Shown: positions 20,541 to 31,036 of the stretch, piece by piece | Layout: each line of letters opens with the position of its first letter | How positions within the stretch are numbered: position 1 is the first letter of the stretch | Source: an uncultured Gammaproteobacteria bacterium | Lineage (GTDB): Bacteria > Pseudomonadota > Gammaproteobacteria > Arenicellales > UBA868 | DNA length: 60,621 nt | NCBI GenBank assembly: GCA_905612355.1 | Contig: CAJQRU010000013.1 | Coordinates: 1 to 60,621, forward strand | Reading direction: 5' to 3' | Made by a program: the position numbers and the translations under genes | The notes under the pieces: generated by a model | What the model was told of the DNA's origin: nothing | What the model saw: only the letters and a program-made list of their open reading frames with translations | Database searches by the model: none

Positions 20541-22034
20541 ATGACTACTATTGCGGACTTCGAGCGGTTTCGTGACGAAGGATACAACCGTATTCCATTG
20601 ATGCGCGAAGTCCTGGCTGATCTTGATACGCCGGTTAGTATTTACCTCAAATTGGCGCAGGGTCGATACAGTTATCTGCTGGAATCTGTTCAGGGGGGCG
20701 AGAAATGGGGTCGGTACTCTATTATCGGATTGCCCTGCCGAACGATCGTTCGGGTAACTGGTCAACGGTTGGTCATCGAGCAGGACGGCAAAGAAATTCA
20801 TAGTGAGTTAACCACAGACCCGTTGGGTGAGATCCAGCGTATACAGCAGCAGTTCAAAGTCCCCCCAATCAAGGGATTGCCGCGGTTTAGTGGAGGCCTG
20901 GTTGGCTACTTTGGCTATGAAACGGTGCGTTATGTTGAAGAGCGACTTGATTTTGCTGACAAACCAGACCCGGTCTCGTCGGCAGACATCATGTTGATGG
21001 TTTCGGATGAAGTCATCGTTTTTGATAACTTGATTGGCCGACTTTACGTGATCGTACATGTGGATCCGAAAGAAAAAGACGGCTGGCAAGAAGGCCATGC
21101 GCGTCTCGATCGATTGGTCAGACAGTTAGATGGACCGATTCCGTTACCCGCGGTTACTCAGCCAAGAGCTGTTTCAGAAGAGGATTTCGTATCGTCCTTT
21201 GAGCGCCCCGCGTTCGAGGCGGCGGTAGAACGTTGTCGGGAATACATCGCCAGTGGCGATGTGTTTCAAGTGGTTCTGTCCCAGCGGTTGGCCATTCCTT
21301 TTGACATTGAACCGTTTTCTCTCTATCGGGCATTGCGGACGGTAAATCCATCGCCTTACATGTACTTCCTCAATCTGGGTGAACTACACATTGTGGGTTC
21401 GTCGCCAGAAATACTGGTCAGACTTGAGGACGGAGAGGTGACAGTACGCCCAATTGCCGGAACGCGCCGGCGTGGGCATGATGAAGCAGAAGATCTGCAA
21501 CTTGAACAGGAATTGATGTCAAGCCCGAAGGAACTCGCGGAGCATGTCATGCTTGTTGACCTGGGTCGCAACGACGTTGGTCGGATTGCCCGCACCGGTT
21601 CGGTCAAATTAACGGCCAAAATGGCAGTCGAACGTTATTCCCATGTTATGCACATCGTCTCCAATGTCGTTGGAGAACTCAAGGAAGGATTGGACGCCAT
21701 TGACGTGTTGCGGGCAACCTTTCCTGCAGGCACGGTATCTGGGGCGCCTAAAGTGCGTGCAATGGAAATCATCGAAGAATTAGAGCCAGAGCGGCGTGGC
21801 ATTTATTCGGGTGCCGTCGGCTACATAGGCTGGAACGGAAATATGGATACGGCGATCGCGATTCGCACAGCCGTTATCTCGGGCGACACGCTCTATATCC
21901 AGGCTGGAGCAGGTATTGTGGCTGACTCAATACCGGCACATGAATGGCAGGAAACGATGAACAAAGGGCGAGCGATTTTTCGAGCGGTAGCGGTGGCCGC
22001 CGCTGGTCTTGAGTCACGCACTATTCAGACGTAG
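20541..22034 (+). CDS. trpE: Anthranilate synthase component I
   Basis: Converts chorismate and ammonia/glutamine to anthranilate, the first tryptophan step. The 497-residue protein has the N-terminal regulatory [18 protein letters not shown] (the inhibitor-binding LLES motif), and the C-terminal chorismate-binding core with [27 protein letters not shown] and [15 protein letters not shown]. It lies 3 bp after gph and 9 bp before trpG. No leader peptide or attenuator precedes it. Confidence 0.96.
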   Translation: MTTIADFERFRDEGYNRIPLMREVLADLDTPVSIYLKLAQGRYSYLLESVQGGEKWGRYSIIGLPCRTIVRVTGQRLVIEQDGKEIHSELTTDPLGEIQRIQQQFKVPPIKGLPRFSGGLVGYFGYETVRYVEERLDFADKPDPVSSADIMLMVSDEVIVFDNLIGRLYVIVHVDPKEKDGWQEGHARLDRLVRQLDGPIPLPAVTQPRAVSEEDFVSSFERPAFEAAVERCREYIASGDVFQVVLSQRLAIPFDIEPFSLYRALRTVNPSPYMYFLNLGELHIVGSSPEILVRLEDGEVTVRPIAGTRRRGHDEAEDLQLEQELMSSPKELAEHVMLVDLGRNDVGRIARTGSVKLTAKMAVERYSHVMHIVSNVVGELKEGLDAIDVLRATFPAGTVSGAPKVRAMEIIEELEPERRGIYSGAVGYIGWNGNMDTAIAIRTAVISGDTLYIQAGAGIVADSIPAHEWQETMNKGRAIFRAVAVAAAGLESRTIQT

Positions 22035-22043
22035 TTTGAAACC

Positions 22044-22610
22044 ATGTTACTCATGATCGACAACTATGATTCGTTTACCTACAACCTGGTCCAATATCTT
22101 GGAGAACTCGGCCAACATGTTGCGGTCTACCGCAATGATCAGATTACGCTGAACGATATCGAGGCGCTTGCTCCCTCACATATTGTGATATCTCCTGGAC
22201 CGTGCACTCCCAATGAAGCTGGCATCTCGGTGGAACTGGCCAAGGTTTATGGTGGGGAGATTCCTATACTGGGGGTGTGTCTCGGTCACCAGAGTATCGC
22301 CCAGGCGTTTGGTGGACGGGTGATACGTGCTCAAACCTTGATGCATGGTAAAACTTCGATGATTTCGCATTGTGAGACGGGCTTGTTCGCGGGCTTGCCG
22401 AGCCCCTTCCAGGCGACGCGCTATCACTCACTGGTTGTTGAGCGTTCCAGCCTGCCGGAGTGTTTCGAGATCACCGCAACAGCGGAAGACGGAGAGATCA
22501 TGGCCCTTCGCCATCAACGATATCCCGTGGTCGGTGTTCAATTTCATCCAGAATCGATTCTCACCCAGCATGGCCATCGCCTGTTAGATAACTTCATTAA
22601 TCAGGTTTGA
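22044..22610 (+). CDS. trpG: Anthranilate synthase component II (glutamine amidotransferase)
   Basis: Class I glutamine amidotransferase, 188 residues, supplying ammonia to TrpE. N terminus [19 protein letters not shown]; oxyanion [11 protein letters not shown]; nucleophile in [15 protein letters not shown]; catalytic His-Glu in VQFHPESIL. It may also serve folate synthesis as PabA. The gene stops six bases before trpC: trpD, normally between trpG and trpC in this gene order, is missing. Confidence 0.95.
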   Translation: MLLMIDNYDSFTYNLVQYLGELGQHVAVYRNDQITLNDIEALAPSHIVISPGPCTPNEAGISVELAKVYGGEIPILGVCLGHQSIAQAFGGRVIRAQTLMHGKTSMISHCETGLFAGLPSPFQATRYHSLVVERSSLPECFEITATAEDGEIMALRHQRYPVVGVQFHPESILTQHGHRLLDNFINQV

Positions 22611-22616
22611 CGGGAG

Positions 22617-23432
22617 GTGAACGCGACGACTGACATCTTAGCGCAGATCCTGGCCCGCAAACGCGGGGAAATCTCTCAGCGCGAGCAACTAACCTCTATC
22701 AATTCGTTGGAGGCGACAGCCCGCGCTATGGCGCTGCCGCGGGGCTTTGCGAGGGCACTCAGACAACAGGTTGCGAGTGGACACGCCGCTGTCATTGCTG
22801 AGATCAAGAAGGCCTCGCCAAGTCAGGGTGTAATCCGCCCAGACTTTGTCCCACGGGAGATTGCCAGAAGTTACTCAGACCACGGTGCAACTTGTCTGTC
22901 TGTATTGACCGATGAGACCTTTTTTCAGGGCCGCGTGGAGCATCTTCGGGAAGCGCGAGATGAGGTTGCGTTGCCGGTATTGCGCAAGGATTTCATTATT
23001 GATCCGTGGCAAGTGGTTGAGACTCGAGCAATCGGCGGCGACTGCGTGCTTTTGATCGTTGCCGCGTTAGATTTTAGTCAGATGAGTGAATTGGCTAGTG
23101 CTACGCGCGACCTGGGCATGGATGTCCTGGTTGAAGTTCACGATCGGTCTGAGCTTGAGGTTGCGCTCAAACTCAACTGCGAGTTAATCGGTATCAATAA
23201 CCGATCTTTACAGACGTTTGATACTCGTCTTGATACTACACTTGACCTTATAAAAGAGATTCCCGTTGATCGCCTAATTGTGACTGAAAGCGGCATTCAT
23301 GAAGTCGATGATGTGCGGCGGATGAGGCATAGTGGCGTTAACGCATTTCTCGTTGGCGAGACGTTTATGCGCGCGGCGGATCCTGGCGCGAAGCTGTCGG
23401 AGTTGTTTGCCGGCGAGGTAACGTCTGAGTGA
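22617..23432 (+). CDS. trpC: Indole-3-glycerol phosphate synthase
   Basis: TIM-barrel enzyme forming indole-3-glycerol phosphate. Typical blocks: [29 protein letters not shown] (catalytic Lys), [38 protein letters not shown] and [12 protein letters not shown]. Length 271. Start is GTG with a strong GGGAGGTG overlap, 6 bp after trpG. Its end overlaps the OsmC-like gene by four bases. Without trpD in the operon the pathway must be completed elsewhere or is broken. Confidence 0.95.
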   Translation: MNATTDILAQILARKRGEISQREQLTSINSLEATARAMALPRGFARALRQQVASGHAAVIAEIKKASPSQGVIRPDFVPREIARSYSDHGATCLSVLTDETFFQGRVEHLREARDEVALPVLRKDFIIDPWQVVETRAIGGDCVLLIVAALDFSQMSELASATRDLGMDVLVEVHDRSELEVALKLNCELIGINNRSLQTFDTRLDTTLDLIKEIPVDRLIVTESGIHEVDDVRRMRHSGVNAFLVGETFMRAADPGAKLSELFAGEVTSE

Positions 23433-23845
23433 AGGCAAGCATTCAGTTATTAGAAGGGTCTTCATTTGCTGGTATCAGCGGCAGTGGACATAGCGTTACG
23501 CTGGATGTCGCTCCGGAGGCTGGCGGACGCAACCAGGGGATCAGGCCGATGGAAATGATCCTGCTTGGTTTGGGGGGATGCACGGCGATTGATGTGTTGC
23601 AGATGCTACGCAAAGGACGCTCGAACGTAACCGACCTCAGAGTCGAGGTTAACGGTGAACGGGCCAATGAAGTGCCCCGAGTTTTCGAAACAATCCATGT
23701 TCATTTTACAGTGCGTGGTGAAGGTCTCAAAGCGGCGCAGGTCGAACGAGCGATCGCATTGTCTGCGAACAAGTATTGCTCAGCCACGACAATGTTGGGG
23801 CAAGTCGTGGAAATTACTCACGATTTCGAGATTGTGTCAGACTAG
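23429..23845 (+). CDS. OsmC/Ohr-family protein
   Basis: A 138-residue OsmC-fold protein. Two redox cysteines are in [16 protein letters not shown] and [11 protein letters not shown], the pattern for thiol-dependent peroxidases or YhfA-like proteins. The family reduces organic hydroperoxides or handles reactive sulfur; the substrate here is unknown. The start overlaps the trpC stop (GTGA). OsmC next to trpC is common in gammaproteobacteria. No signal peptide. Confidence 0.88.
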   Translation: MKASIQLLEGSSFAGISGSGHSVTLDVAPEAGGRNQGIRPMEMILLGLGGCTAIDVLQMLRKGRSNVTDLRVEVNGERANEVPRVFETIHVHFTVRGEGLKAAQVERAIALSANKYCSATTMLGQVVEITHDFEIVSD

Positions 23846-23896
23846 CATAAGGCGAGTTGTTGACGGGGTTCGCTCGCATTCGCTACCGTGCTAACG

Positions 23897-24967
23897 ATGG
23901 AACTCATTACAAATTGGTTTAGACGCCACTTCTCGAATCCACAGGTTGTTTTCCTTGCCCTGTTTCTGGGGATCTTGTTTCTCATCGTCGTGGTGATGGG
24001 CAAGATGCTAGCACCCATTTTAATTGCCATTGTTATTGCATATCTTCTAGAGGGTTTGGTGAGGGTGCTGGAATCTAAGGGGATACCCAGATTGTTGGCT
24101 GTGGTCGGTGTGGTTGTTGCCTTTGTGATTTTTTTGGTCCTCGTGCTATTCGGACTGATACCACTGGTTTCTACCCAGTCGACCCAGTTAGTGCAGCAAA
24201 TCCCGTTGATGCTGACGAAGGGACAGACCGCCTTGCAACAATTGCCAGATAACTATCCGGGTATCATTTCCATCGAGCAGGTGGCTGAGATGGTGTCTGC
24301 TGTTCGCATGGAAATCACCAGTTTGGGGCAGCGCGCACTTTCTATTTCGATCTCTTCGGTGGTTGGGGCATTGACCATCTTGGTTTATCTCGTGATCGTC
24401 CCGATCCTTATATTTTTCTTTCTAAAGGATAAGAGAATCATCGTTGCTTGGATAAGGCGGTTTGTGCCGAGTGAAAGTCAATTCGCGGAACAGGTCTGGG
24501 TTGATGTTGATCGCCAAATTGGCAATTACGTTCGCGGAAAGTTCTGGGAAATCATTATTGTTTGGTTGGTATGTGTGGTTGTGTTTTCGTTCCTTGGGTT
24601 GGATTACGCAATGTTGTTGGCGGTCTGCGTGGGCTTATCAGTATTGATACCCTACGTGGGCGCGGCGGTCGTCACCGTACCGGTTGTTCTGGTGGCCTGG
24701 TTCCAGTGGGGATGGAGTGGCGACTTAATGTGGGTAGTCATCGCTTATCTGATCATTCAAATGCTCGATGGCAATGTCTTGGTGCCGGTGTTGTTCTCGG
24801 AGGTGACTAACTTGCATCCGGTTGCCATTATCGCTGCGGTACTGATATTTGGTGGAATCTGGGGGGTACTTGGTGTGTTTTTCTCCATTCCACTGGCGAC
24901 GGTAGTGCAGGCAATTCTCAGTTCGTGGCCGGTAGTGGATAAGCCTCTTGAGAATACGTCTGGCTAG
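23897..24967 (+). CDS. PerM/AI-2E-type membrane protein
   Basis: Integral membrane protein of about 356 residues with roughly seven or eight hydrophobic helices in the AI-2E transporter (PerM/YdiK) family pattern: LFLGILFLIVVVMGKMLAPI at the N terminus, the long central extracytoplasmic loop (about 90-155), FFFLKDKR, and IPYVGAAVVTVPVV. Transport substrate unknown; the family includes Na+/H+ antiporters as well as a proposed AI-2 exporter. I chose the ATG at 23897 over a GTG at 23888. Confidence 0.85.
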   Translation: MELITNWFRRHFSNPQVVFLALFLGILFLIVVVMGKMLAPILIAIVIAYLLEGLVRVLESKGIPRLLAVVGVVVAFVIFLVLVLFGLIPLVSTQSTQLVQQIPLMLTKGQTALQQLPDNYPGIISIEQVAEMVSAVRMEITSLGQRALSISISSVVGALTILVYLVIVPILIFFFLKDKRIIVAWIRRFVPSESQFAEQVWVDVDRQIGNYVRGKFWEIIIVWLVCVVVFSFLGLDYAMLLAVCVGLSVLIPYVGAAVVTVPVVLVAWFQWGWSGDLMWVVIAYLIIQMLDGNVLVPVLFSEVTNLHPVAIIAAVLIFGGIWGVLGVFFSIPLATVVQAILSSWPVVDKPLENTSG

Positions 24968-25007
24968 TCATAAGGACCCTTTCATTGATTAGATCTTTGA
25001 ACCTTGA

Positions 25008-26285
25008 GTGTCGGTAATGTGTGCCAACCCCACCTCAACGGATAACACGGTAGCTGGGCAGAACTATGCCCGGTCCCGACGCAGAAGTGAGCGCCCGGTG
25101 CACGCTTTCGAGGCTTTTGCTCTCAGGAAGTTTTTGCAATCGATCGGGTCGCCTAGAGTCGCGGTGCGTTTATGGGATGACTCGCGTTATGGCGCGTCTG
25201 AGTCTGAGGCAGTGGGTACTATAAGTATTAATCATCGTCGTGCGTTCTACCATATTTTGCGTGCGAGCGATTTGGGGTTTGGTGATCAATATAGTGCCGG
25301 TGGGATCGATATCACAGGCAATTTAGTTGATGTCCTGAAGGAAATTTTTTCCTGTAGAGAGGCGGTCGTCAATGCTTCAAAGACGCTGTTGCGGTGTCTC
25401 AATCGGAGCCGCCGCCCGAACCACACGCAGAGTCATGCACAGGAGAACATTCATCATCACTACGATGTTGGCAACACGTTTTACAAGCTGTGGTTAGATC
25501 AGGAAATGCAATACACGTGCGGCTATTTTTCGGACCCTGAACTCACGCTCGAGCAGGCACAGCAGGCAAAGATGGACCACGTTTGCCGTAAGCTACAACT
25601 TAAGCCGGGAGACCGCGTGATCGAAGCCGGTTGTGGGTGGGGCGGACTAAGTCGTCATATGGCGCTGCACTATGACGTCAGCGTAACGGCCTACAATATC
25701 TCTCGTGAGCAGCTTCATTACGCTCGACAACGAGCTAAGTCGGAAGGATACGATCAACAGGTAACTTATATTGAAAATGACTACCGCAATATTCAGGGTC
25801 AGTGCGATGCATTCGTATCCATTGGGATGCTCGAACATGTGGGACCTGCAAATTACCCGGTATTAGGTGATGTAATGTATCAAGTGTTGACCGAAGAGGG
25901 ACGGGGTCTGATCCATACCATTGGTCGCAACCGACCGCGGTCGATGAGTGCATGGGTCGACCGCCGGATCTTTCCAGGAGCGTATCCACCGACCCTGGGG
26001 GAGATGATGAAAGTGTTTGAGGGGCATTCGTTTTCTGTCCTTGATGTTGAGAATCTAAGATTGCACTACGCCAAAACTCTGACGCATTGGCTGACTCGCT
26101 ATGAGACAGCCAATGCCTCAGTTACGGAAATGTTCGACGATACCTTTGTTCGTGCTTGGCGTCTTTATTTGTCGAGTTCCATCGCCTGTTTCCTGTCTGG
26201 CGGGTTACAGTTGTTTCAGGTAGTTTTTGCGCGAGGGGAGAAAAATGCTGTGCCCTGGTCCCGCCAACACCTTTATACCCAATAG
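25008..26285 (+). CDS. cfa: Cyclopropane-fatty-acyl-phospholipid synthase
   Basis: SAM-dependent enzyme that cyclopropanates unsaturated acyl chains of membrane lipids. SAM motif VIEAGCGWGGLSRHMALHY (about residues 205-223); substrate region HHYDVGNTFYKLWLDQEMQYTCGYF; the SIGMLEHVG block; and the C-terminal LHYAKTLTHWLTRYE. Length about 425. GTG at 25008 or ATG at 25017 may start it. It stands alone, 40 bp after the PerM-like gene. A role in membrane stress adaptation is expected. Confidence 0.93.
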   Translation: MSVMCANPTSTDNTVAGQNYARSRRRSERPVHAFEAFALRKFLQSIGSPRVAVRLWDDSRYGASESEAVGTISINHRRAFYHILRASDLGFGDQYSAGGIDITGNLVDVLKEIFSCREAVVNASKTLLRCLNRSRRPNHTQSHAQENIHHHYDVGNTFYKLWLDQEMQYTCGYFSDPELTLEQAQQAKMDHVCRKLQLKPGDRVIEAGCGWGGLSRHMALHYDVSVTAYNISREQLHYARQRAKSEGYDQQVTYIENDYRNIQGQCDAFVSIGMLEHVGPANYPVLGDVMYQVLTEEGRGLIHTIGRNRPRSMSAWVDRRIFPGAYPPTLGEMMKVFEGHSFSVLDVENLRLHYAKTLTHWLTRYETANASVTEMFDDTFVRAWRLYLSSSIACFLSGGLQLFQVVFARGEKNAVPWSRQHLYTQ

Positions 26286-26435
26286 TCCGTTATCACAGAT
26301 GACGCGTTGTTGCAGGTGACACTGCTTGGTCTTGCATTTTTCAACGCTGCTGAGCGATGCGGTAAACTTAGGTTCGTTTCTCTAGAAGCATCCCACTTTT
26401 TCTAGTTGCACTGACGTCAGGCTCAATTACCGACA

Positions 26436-26744
26436 ATGACAGAGATTACGCGGACTAGAACGCGCCAAAGTGAGATTTGGCTACGGCTTTTTCTCACGTT
26501 GGTGTACTTTGGTCTTTTTTTCTACCTGATTAAATTTTTGATGGGTGCCTGCTTGCTTTTCCAGGCCGCGATGCAGGTTTGTACTGGCCACACTAATCCG
26601 CGTCTTTTGCTGTTTACAGGCGACTTGAATCGCTTCGCTTTTCACGTGCTCCAATATCTTACTTATACTTCTGACCAACGGCCGTTTCCATTTTCTGATT
26701 GGCCGGGTCCCGATGATCCAGTGCCTTCGAACGTAGAAGCCTGA
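26436..26744 (+). CDS. DUF4389 membrane protein
   Basis: A 102-residue protein with two closely spaced hydrophobic segments (LRLFLTLVYFGLFFYLIKFLM and the following ACLLFQAAMQVC), then GDLNRFAFHVLQYLTYTSDQRPFPFSDWP, the DUF4389 signature. Function unknown. It sits 150 bp after cfa and 32 bp before leuS, in the same direction. A similar small gene before leuS is seen in other gammaproteobacteria, but the meaning is unclear. Confidence 0.82.
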   Translation: MTEITRTRTRQSEIWLRLFLTLVYFGLFFYLIKFLMGACLLFQAAMQVCTGHTNPRLLLFTGDLNRFAFHVLQYLTYTSDQRPFPFSDWPGPDDPVPSNVEA

Positions 26745-26775
26745 CCCAGGCGCTACAGTAACGTTTTAAGGGCGC

Positions 26776-29391
26776 TTGCCCAGACACATTCAGACAGTGC
26801 AACCCGAATACGACCCACATCAAATTGAGAAGGAAGTCCAGGATTACTGGTCGGAACAGCACAGTTTCGAAGTAACCGAGGATCCATCACGGGAAAAATT
26901 TTATTGCCTTTCAATGTTGCCCTACCCGTCGGGGAACCTACACATGGGGCATGTGCGCAACTACACCATCGGCGATGTGATGAGTCGTTACCAGCGAATG
27001 AAAGGCCGAAACGTTCTGCAACCCATGGGTTGGGATGCATTCGGTCTGCCCGCCGAGAATGCTGCTATCCAGCGGTCGATCCCTCCGGCGAGGTGGACTT
27101 ACCAGAACATTGAACATATGCGCACACAACTAATGCGCATGGGATTCGGTTATGACTGGAGTCGCGAGGTGACCACCTGTCGGCCAGACTATTATCGATG
27201 GGAACAATGGTTTTTCTGCAAGCTCCTTGAAAAAGGCCTTGCTTACCGAAAGAACGCGGTGGTGAACTGGGATCCAGTAGATCAGACAGTTCTTGCTAAT
27301 GAACAAGTGATCGATGGTAAGGGGTGGCGTTCAGGTGCGGTGGTCGAAAAGCGGGAAATTCCGCAGTGGTTCGTTCGCATCACCGCTTACGCTGATGAGT
27401 TGCTGGACGAACTCGATAGCCTGGCCGGTTGGCCGGATTCGGTTAAGACCATGCAGCGCAATTGGATTGGCCGTTCCGAGGGGCTTGAGGTCGATTTTAA
27501 GTTGGTGGGCCGGGCGGAACCGCTTCGTATTTTTACGACGCGGCCAGATACGCTTTACGGCGCCACCTTTATGGCAATTGCTGCTGATCACCCGTTGGCA
27601 ACCGAGGTAGCAGAGTGGGATAACGCAATAAGAGACTTTATTGATGGCTGTCGCAGCGGAGGCATCAGTGAGGCCGAACTCGAAACGCTTGAAAAGAAGG
27701 GAATGCCGCTTGGGGTGGAGGCGATTAATCCTCTGAGCGGCGAGCCCATTCCAGTATGGGTGGCAAACTTTGTTCTGATGTCTTATGGCACGGGCGCAAT
27801 TATGGCGGTGCCAGCACACGATGAGCGTGATCACGCGTTTGCCTTGCGTTACGGGCTTCCTATTAGGCAAGTCATCGCCCCGGGCAATGCACGCGAAGTA
27901 GATGTCAATCAGGCGGCCTATGTTGAGAAAGAGGGAATCCGAACTGTCAATTCAGGCCAGTTCGATGGGCTTGACTACACGGATGCTTTCGAGCGCATCA
28001 CAGCGTATGTAGAAGAACAAGGTATCGGCGCCCGACGGGTTAACTATCGGTTGCGTGATTGGGGTGTGTCGCGCCAGCGTTACTGGGGTTGCCCAATTCC
28101 TGTGGTTCATTGTGAGACGTGTGGCATTGTTTCGGTTCCGACTGCGGACTTGCCAGTCATTCTTCCTGAAGACGTGAAGTTCATGGGCGTTCAGTCGCCG
28201 CTGAAGGCCGAAACAGATTGGCGTCGTACACAGTGTCCCCAATGCCAGGGTCCCGCTGAACGTGAAACAGATACTTTTGATACTTTCGTTGAGTCCAGTT
28301 GGTACTACGCTCGGTATTGTTCTCCCGGTGCGGATGCGATGCTTGACGATCGCGCCAATTACTGGCTACCGATGGACTATTACATTGGTGGCATCGAACA
28401 TGCGGTACTCCACCTGCTGTATTTTCGTTTCTGGCACAAGTTGATGCGCGATGCGGGGATTGTGACGAGTGACGAACCGGCAACGAACTTGCTGTGTCAG
28501 GGGATGGTGCTGGCCGAAGCCTATTATCTGGACACAGCGGATGGAGGTCGACAGTGGGTCCCCCCGAACGAGGTCGAAGTCGAGCGAGATGAACGAGGCA
28601 GCGTAATCGAAGCACGACGCTGCAACGACGCAAGCAAGTTGACGGCCGTCGGTTGGACGACGATGTCTAAATCCAAGAACAATGGGGTTGATCCCCAGCA
28701 ACTGATTGATCGTTATGGCGCCGATACAGTCCGTGTGTTTACTATGTTTGCGTCTCCGCCGGACCAGTCGCTGGAGTGGAACGACAGCGCTGTTGCCGGG
28801 TCACTGCGGTTCTTGCGCCGATTGTGGGTGCTCGTAGGCCGTCATTCCGCAGCCATCGTTGACAGTATTAGTGACACCGGATTTGCGCAGGCCGACGAAG
28901 AGATCAGCATCTTGCGGCGACAAGTTCACACCACACTGGTTCGAATCAATCGGGACATGCAGCGAAATCAGTTTAATACTGTTGTTGCGGCCTGCATGGA
29001 GATGGTTAACGCGCTGGATCGATTTGACACGGCGGACAATCCGATGCGGGTTGCCGCGATGCATGAGTCCCTGGGTATTCTCGTTCGAGTGCTAGCGCCA
29101 ATAGCACCACATATTACTCACGTACTGTGGCAAGCTTTGGCGATGACAGGTGACCTACTGGACACCCCATGGCCAGAAATCGATTCCCAAGCTTTGCAAA
29201 CAGACCAGATCACTTTGGTTGTCCAGGTGAACGGGAAACTGCGCGGACAGATCGAGGTCGCCGCAGGTGCTAGCGATGAGGATATTCGGAACTTAGCACT
29301 GTCACAGGAGCACATCGCCAAACACACAAATGGGCGTCCGTTGCGCAAGGTCATTATCGTTCCTGGAAAGTTGGTGAATATTGTTGCCTAA
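26776..29391 (+). CDS. leuS: Leucyl-tRNA synthetase
   Basis: Class I synthetase of 871 residues. HIGH motif as HMGHVRNYTIGDV (about residues 55-67), a CP1 editing domain with the T-rich TTRPDTLYGATF, and KMSKS as TTMSKSKNNGVDP. The start must be a non-ATG codon: TTG at 26776 with AAGGG upstream, or GTG at 26797. It overlaps lptE by 11 bp; leuS-lptE-holA is the conserved order. Confidence 0.97.
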   Translation: MPRHIQTVQPEYDPHQIEKEVQDYWSEQHSFEVTEDPSREKFYCLSMLPYPSGNLHMGHVRNYTIGDVMSRYQRMKGRNVLQPMGWDAFGLPAENAAIQRSIPPARWTYQNIEHMRTQLMRMGFGYDWSREVTTCRPDYYRWEQWFFCKLLEKGLAYRKNAVVNWDPVDQTVLANEQVIDGKGWRSGAVVEKREIPQWFVRITAYADELLDELDSLAGWPDSVKTMQRNWIGRSEGLEVDFKLVGRAEPLRIFTTRPDTLYGATFMAIAADHPLATEVAEWDNAIRDFIDGCRSGGISEAELETLEKKGMPLGVEAINPLSGEPIPVWVANFVLMSYGTGAIMAVPAHDERDHAFALRYGLPIRQVIAPGNAREVDVNQAAYVEKEGIRTVNSGQFDGLDYTDAFERITAYVEEQGIGARRVNYRLRDWGVSRQRYWGCPIPVVHCETCGIVSVPTADLPVILPEDVKFMGVQSPLKAETDWRRTQCPQCQGPAERETDTFDTFVESSWYYARYCSPGADAMLDDRANYWLPMDYYIGGIEHAVLHLLYFRFWHKLMRDAGIVTSDEPATNLLCQGMVLAEAYYLDTADGGRQWVPPNEVEVERDERGSVIEARRCNDASKLTAVGWTTMSKSKNNGVDPQQLIDRYGADTVRVFTMFASPPDQSLEWNDSAVAGSLRFLRRLWVLVGRHSAAIVDSISDTGFAQADEEISILRRQVHTTLVRINRDMQRNQFNTVVAACMEMVNALDRFDTADNPMRVAAMHESLGILVRVLAPIAPHITHVLWQALAMTGDLLDTPWPEIDSQALQTDQITLVVQVNGKLRGQIEVAAGASDEDIRNLALSQEHIAKHTNGRPLRKVIIVPGKLVNIVA

Positions 29392-29980
29392 AAAATATAA
29401 CTACACTGTTATCTGTCGGGATAAGGGGTGTCGCGCGTTGTTGTCGTGGGTCCGCAGTGGACGTGATGTAGTGATACTGCTGGTCTTGGTAATGTTGATC
29501 GCAGGTTGCGGTTTTCATCTGCGGGGAAAAGTTCAGTTACCCGCTGTTTTTTCTGCGACTCATGTAAAAGGCACGGATGTGTCAATGGTCGACGATATCA
29601 AACGGGCGTTACGGGTCGCCGGCGGCGCGGTTGTTAATGACAAGGCTGAGGCAACTGTATCGATCGAATTGTTGCGAGTGAAATATAGTCGTGCCGTACG
29701 GAGCATTAACGAACAGGGCATTGCTGTTGGCTATGAACTGCACTATGAAGTGCGTTATCGAGTCTCCGGATTGGCCAAGCAACGCCTTGTGCCAGATGCT
29801 CGGATAGCACTCAAGCGAACGCTTGACTATGGAGATAAAAAAATGCAGATCCTGCAGAAGGCAATCGAGGAAAAACTGTTGAAGCAGGAAATGCGCGACG
29901 AGATTGTTCGCCAGGTAATATCACGTTTAGCCAGCATTAAAGTGGGGCTGATGGCTAATCGCCGACCGCGCAGCGCGTGA
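29381..29980 (+). CDS. lptE: LPS-assembly lipoprotein LptE
   Basis: Outer-membrane lipoprotein that plugs LptD during lipopolysaccharide insertion. The lipobox LIAGC lies at about residue 43, followed by GFHLRGKVQLP, the LptE signature. The mature region ends in a basic tail. The reading from TTG at 29381 gives an unusually long n-region before the hydrophobic VVILLVLVMLIAG; an internal start is possible. It sits between leuS and holA as usual. Confidence 0.88.
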   Translation: MLPKKYNYTVICRDKGCRALLSWVRSGRDVVILLVLVMLIAGCGFHLRGKVQLPAVFSATHVKGTDVSMVDDIKRALRVAGGAVVNDKAEATVSIELLRVKYSRAVRSINEQGIAVGYELHYEVRYRVSGLAKQRLVPDARIALKRTLDYGDKKMQILQKAIEEKLLKQEMRDEIVRQVISRLASIKVGLMANRRPRSA

Positions 29981-30001
29981 CGAGAATCCGGGCGAGTTAA
30001 C

Positions 30002-31036
30002 TTGCGAATTCCCTCTACCCAACTGGAACCCCATCTGAGCAAAAATCTTGCTCGGTTTTATCTGTTTTTCGGAAGTGAAGCACTGTTGATCGAAGAGGGC
30101 AGTGACCGGGTTAGGGTGGCTGCTCAGGCCAAGGGTTTCTCGGAAGTGATTCGCTATAGCGTAGGGATCGATTTTGAGTGGCAGGAGTTACGTGACCAAT
30201 CTCAGACACTGTCACTGTTTTCCAACCAGCGACTGATTGAAATCCGCGTTCCGTCAGGTCGATTGGGCGAGGGCGGGACGGCTGCTCTGCTTGATTTTTT
30301 AGCCGAACCGACACCAGATACTGTATTGATGGTCCTCATGGGGCGTTTGGATAAGCGGACCCAGTCGAGTCGCTGGTTTAAGACGGCGGAGACGACAGGG
30401 GTTGTGGTCGACGCGCGGCCAGTGTCTTTGCAGCAACTCCCCCAGTGGATTGACCGACGGCTAAGAGCACACGATATCTCGCCCGCTCGTGAGGTATCCG
30501 ATCGCCTCGCTTACTATGTCGAAGGAAATCTACTTGCTGCATCACAGGAAGTAGAGAAATTGTCTCTGTTGCTAGGCCCAGGGGCGAAGTTGGATCTGCA
30601 GACCTTAGAGGCAATTGTCGCAGACCACGCTAGATTCAGCGTATTCACCTTGGTCGATGCATGCCTTGGTGGGGATGTGGCTCGTAGCGTTCGAGTGTTA
30701 GGGGGGCTGCGGCGGGAAGGGACGGATGCCACTTTGGTGCTGTGGGCGCTGGTGCGTGAAGTGCGCTCGATGGTGACGATCAGTCGTCATCTTTGCGAGG
30801 GCCGATCGCGTCAGACGGTTTATCATCAGTGTGGTGTGTGGAGTAGTCGCGGTCCGTTGGTAACGGCAGCGCTTGCACGTCACCGACCAAATTTTTGGTC
30901 GGGGTTGCGGGCACGGTTGCTGTTAGCAGAACAAGCGATTAAAGGACGTACGCGAGTAGTCGGAGGGCCTTGGTTGGAATTGGAACGAATCCTACTTCGT
31001 ATTTGTGGTATAAATGGCCTATGGTTTAAATCTTAA
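30002..31036 (+). CDS. holA: DNA polymerase III delta subunit
   Basis: Clamp-loader subunit that opens the beta clamp. [32 protein letters not shown] is the typical N terminus; the middle contains [14 protein letters not shown] and [20 protein letters not shown]. Length 344. The start is TTG at 30002 with GGGCGAG upstream; no ATG fits. Its end overlaps the proA reading by 23 bp. Confidence 0.92.
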   Translation: MRIPSTQLEPHLSKNLARFYLFFGSEALLIEEGSDRVRVAAQAKGFSEVIRYSVGIDFEWQELRDQSQTLSLFSNQRLIEIRVPSGRLGEGGTAALLDFLAEPTPDTVLMVLMGRLDKRTQSSRWFKTAETTGVVVDARPVSLQQLPQWIDRRLRAHDISPAREVSDRLAYYVEGNLLAASQEVEKLSLLLGPGAKLDLQTLEAIVADHARFSVFTLVDACLGGDVARSVRVLGGLRREGTDATLVLWALVREVRSMVTISRHLCEGRSRQTVYHQCGVWSSRGPLVTAALARHRPNFWSGLRARLLLAEQAIKGRTRVVGGPWLELERILLRICGINGLWFKS

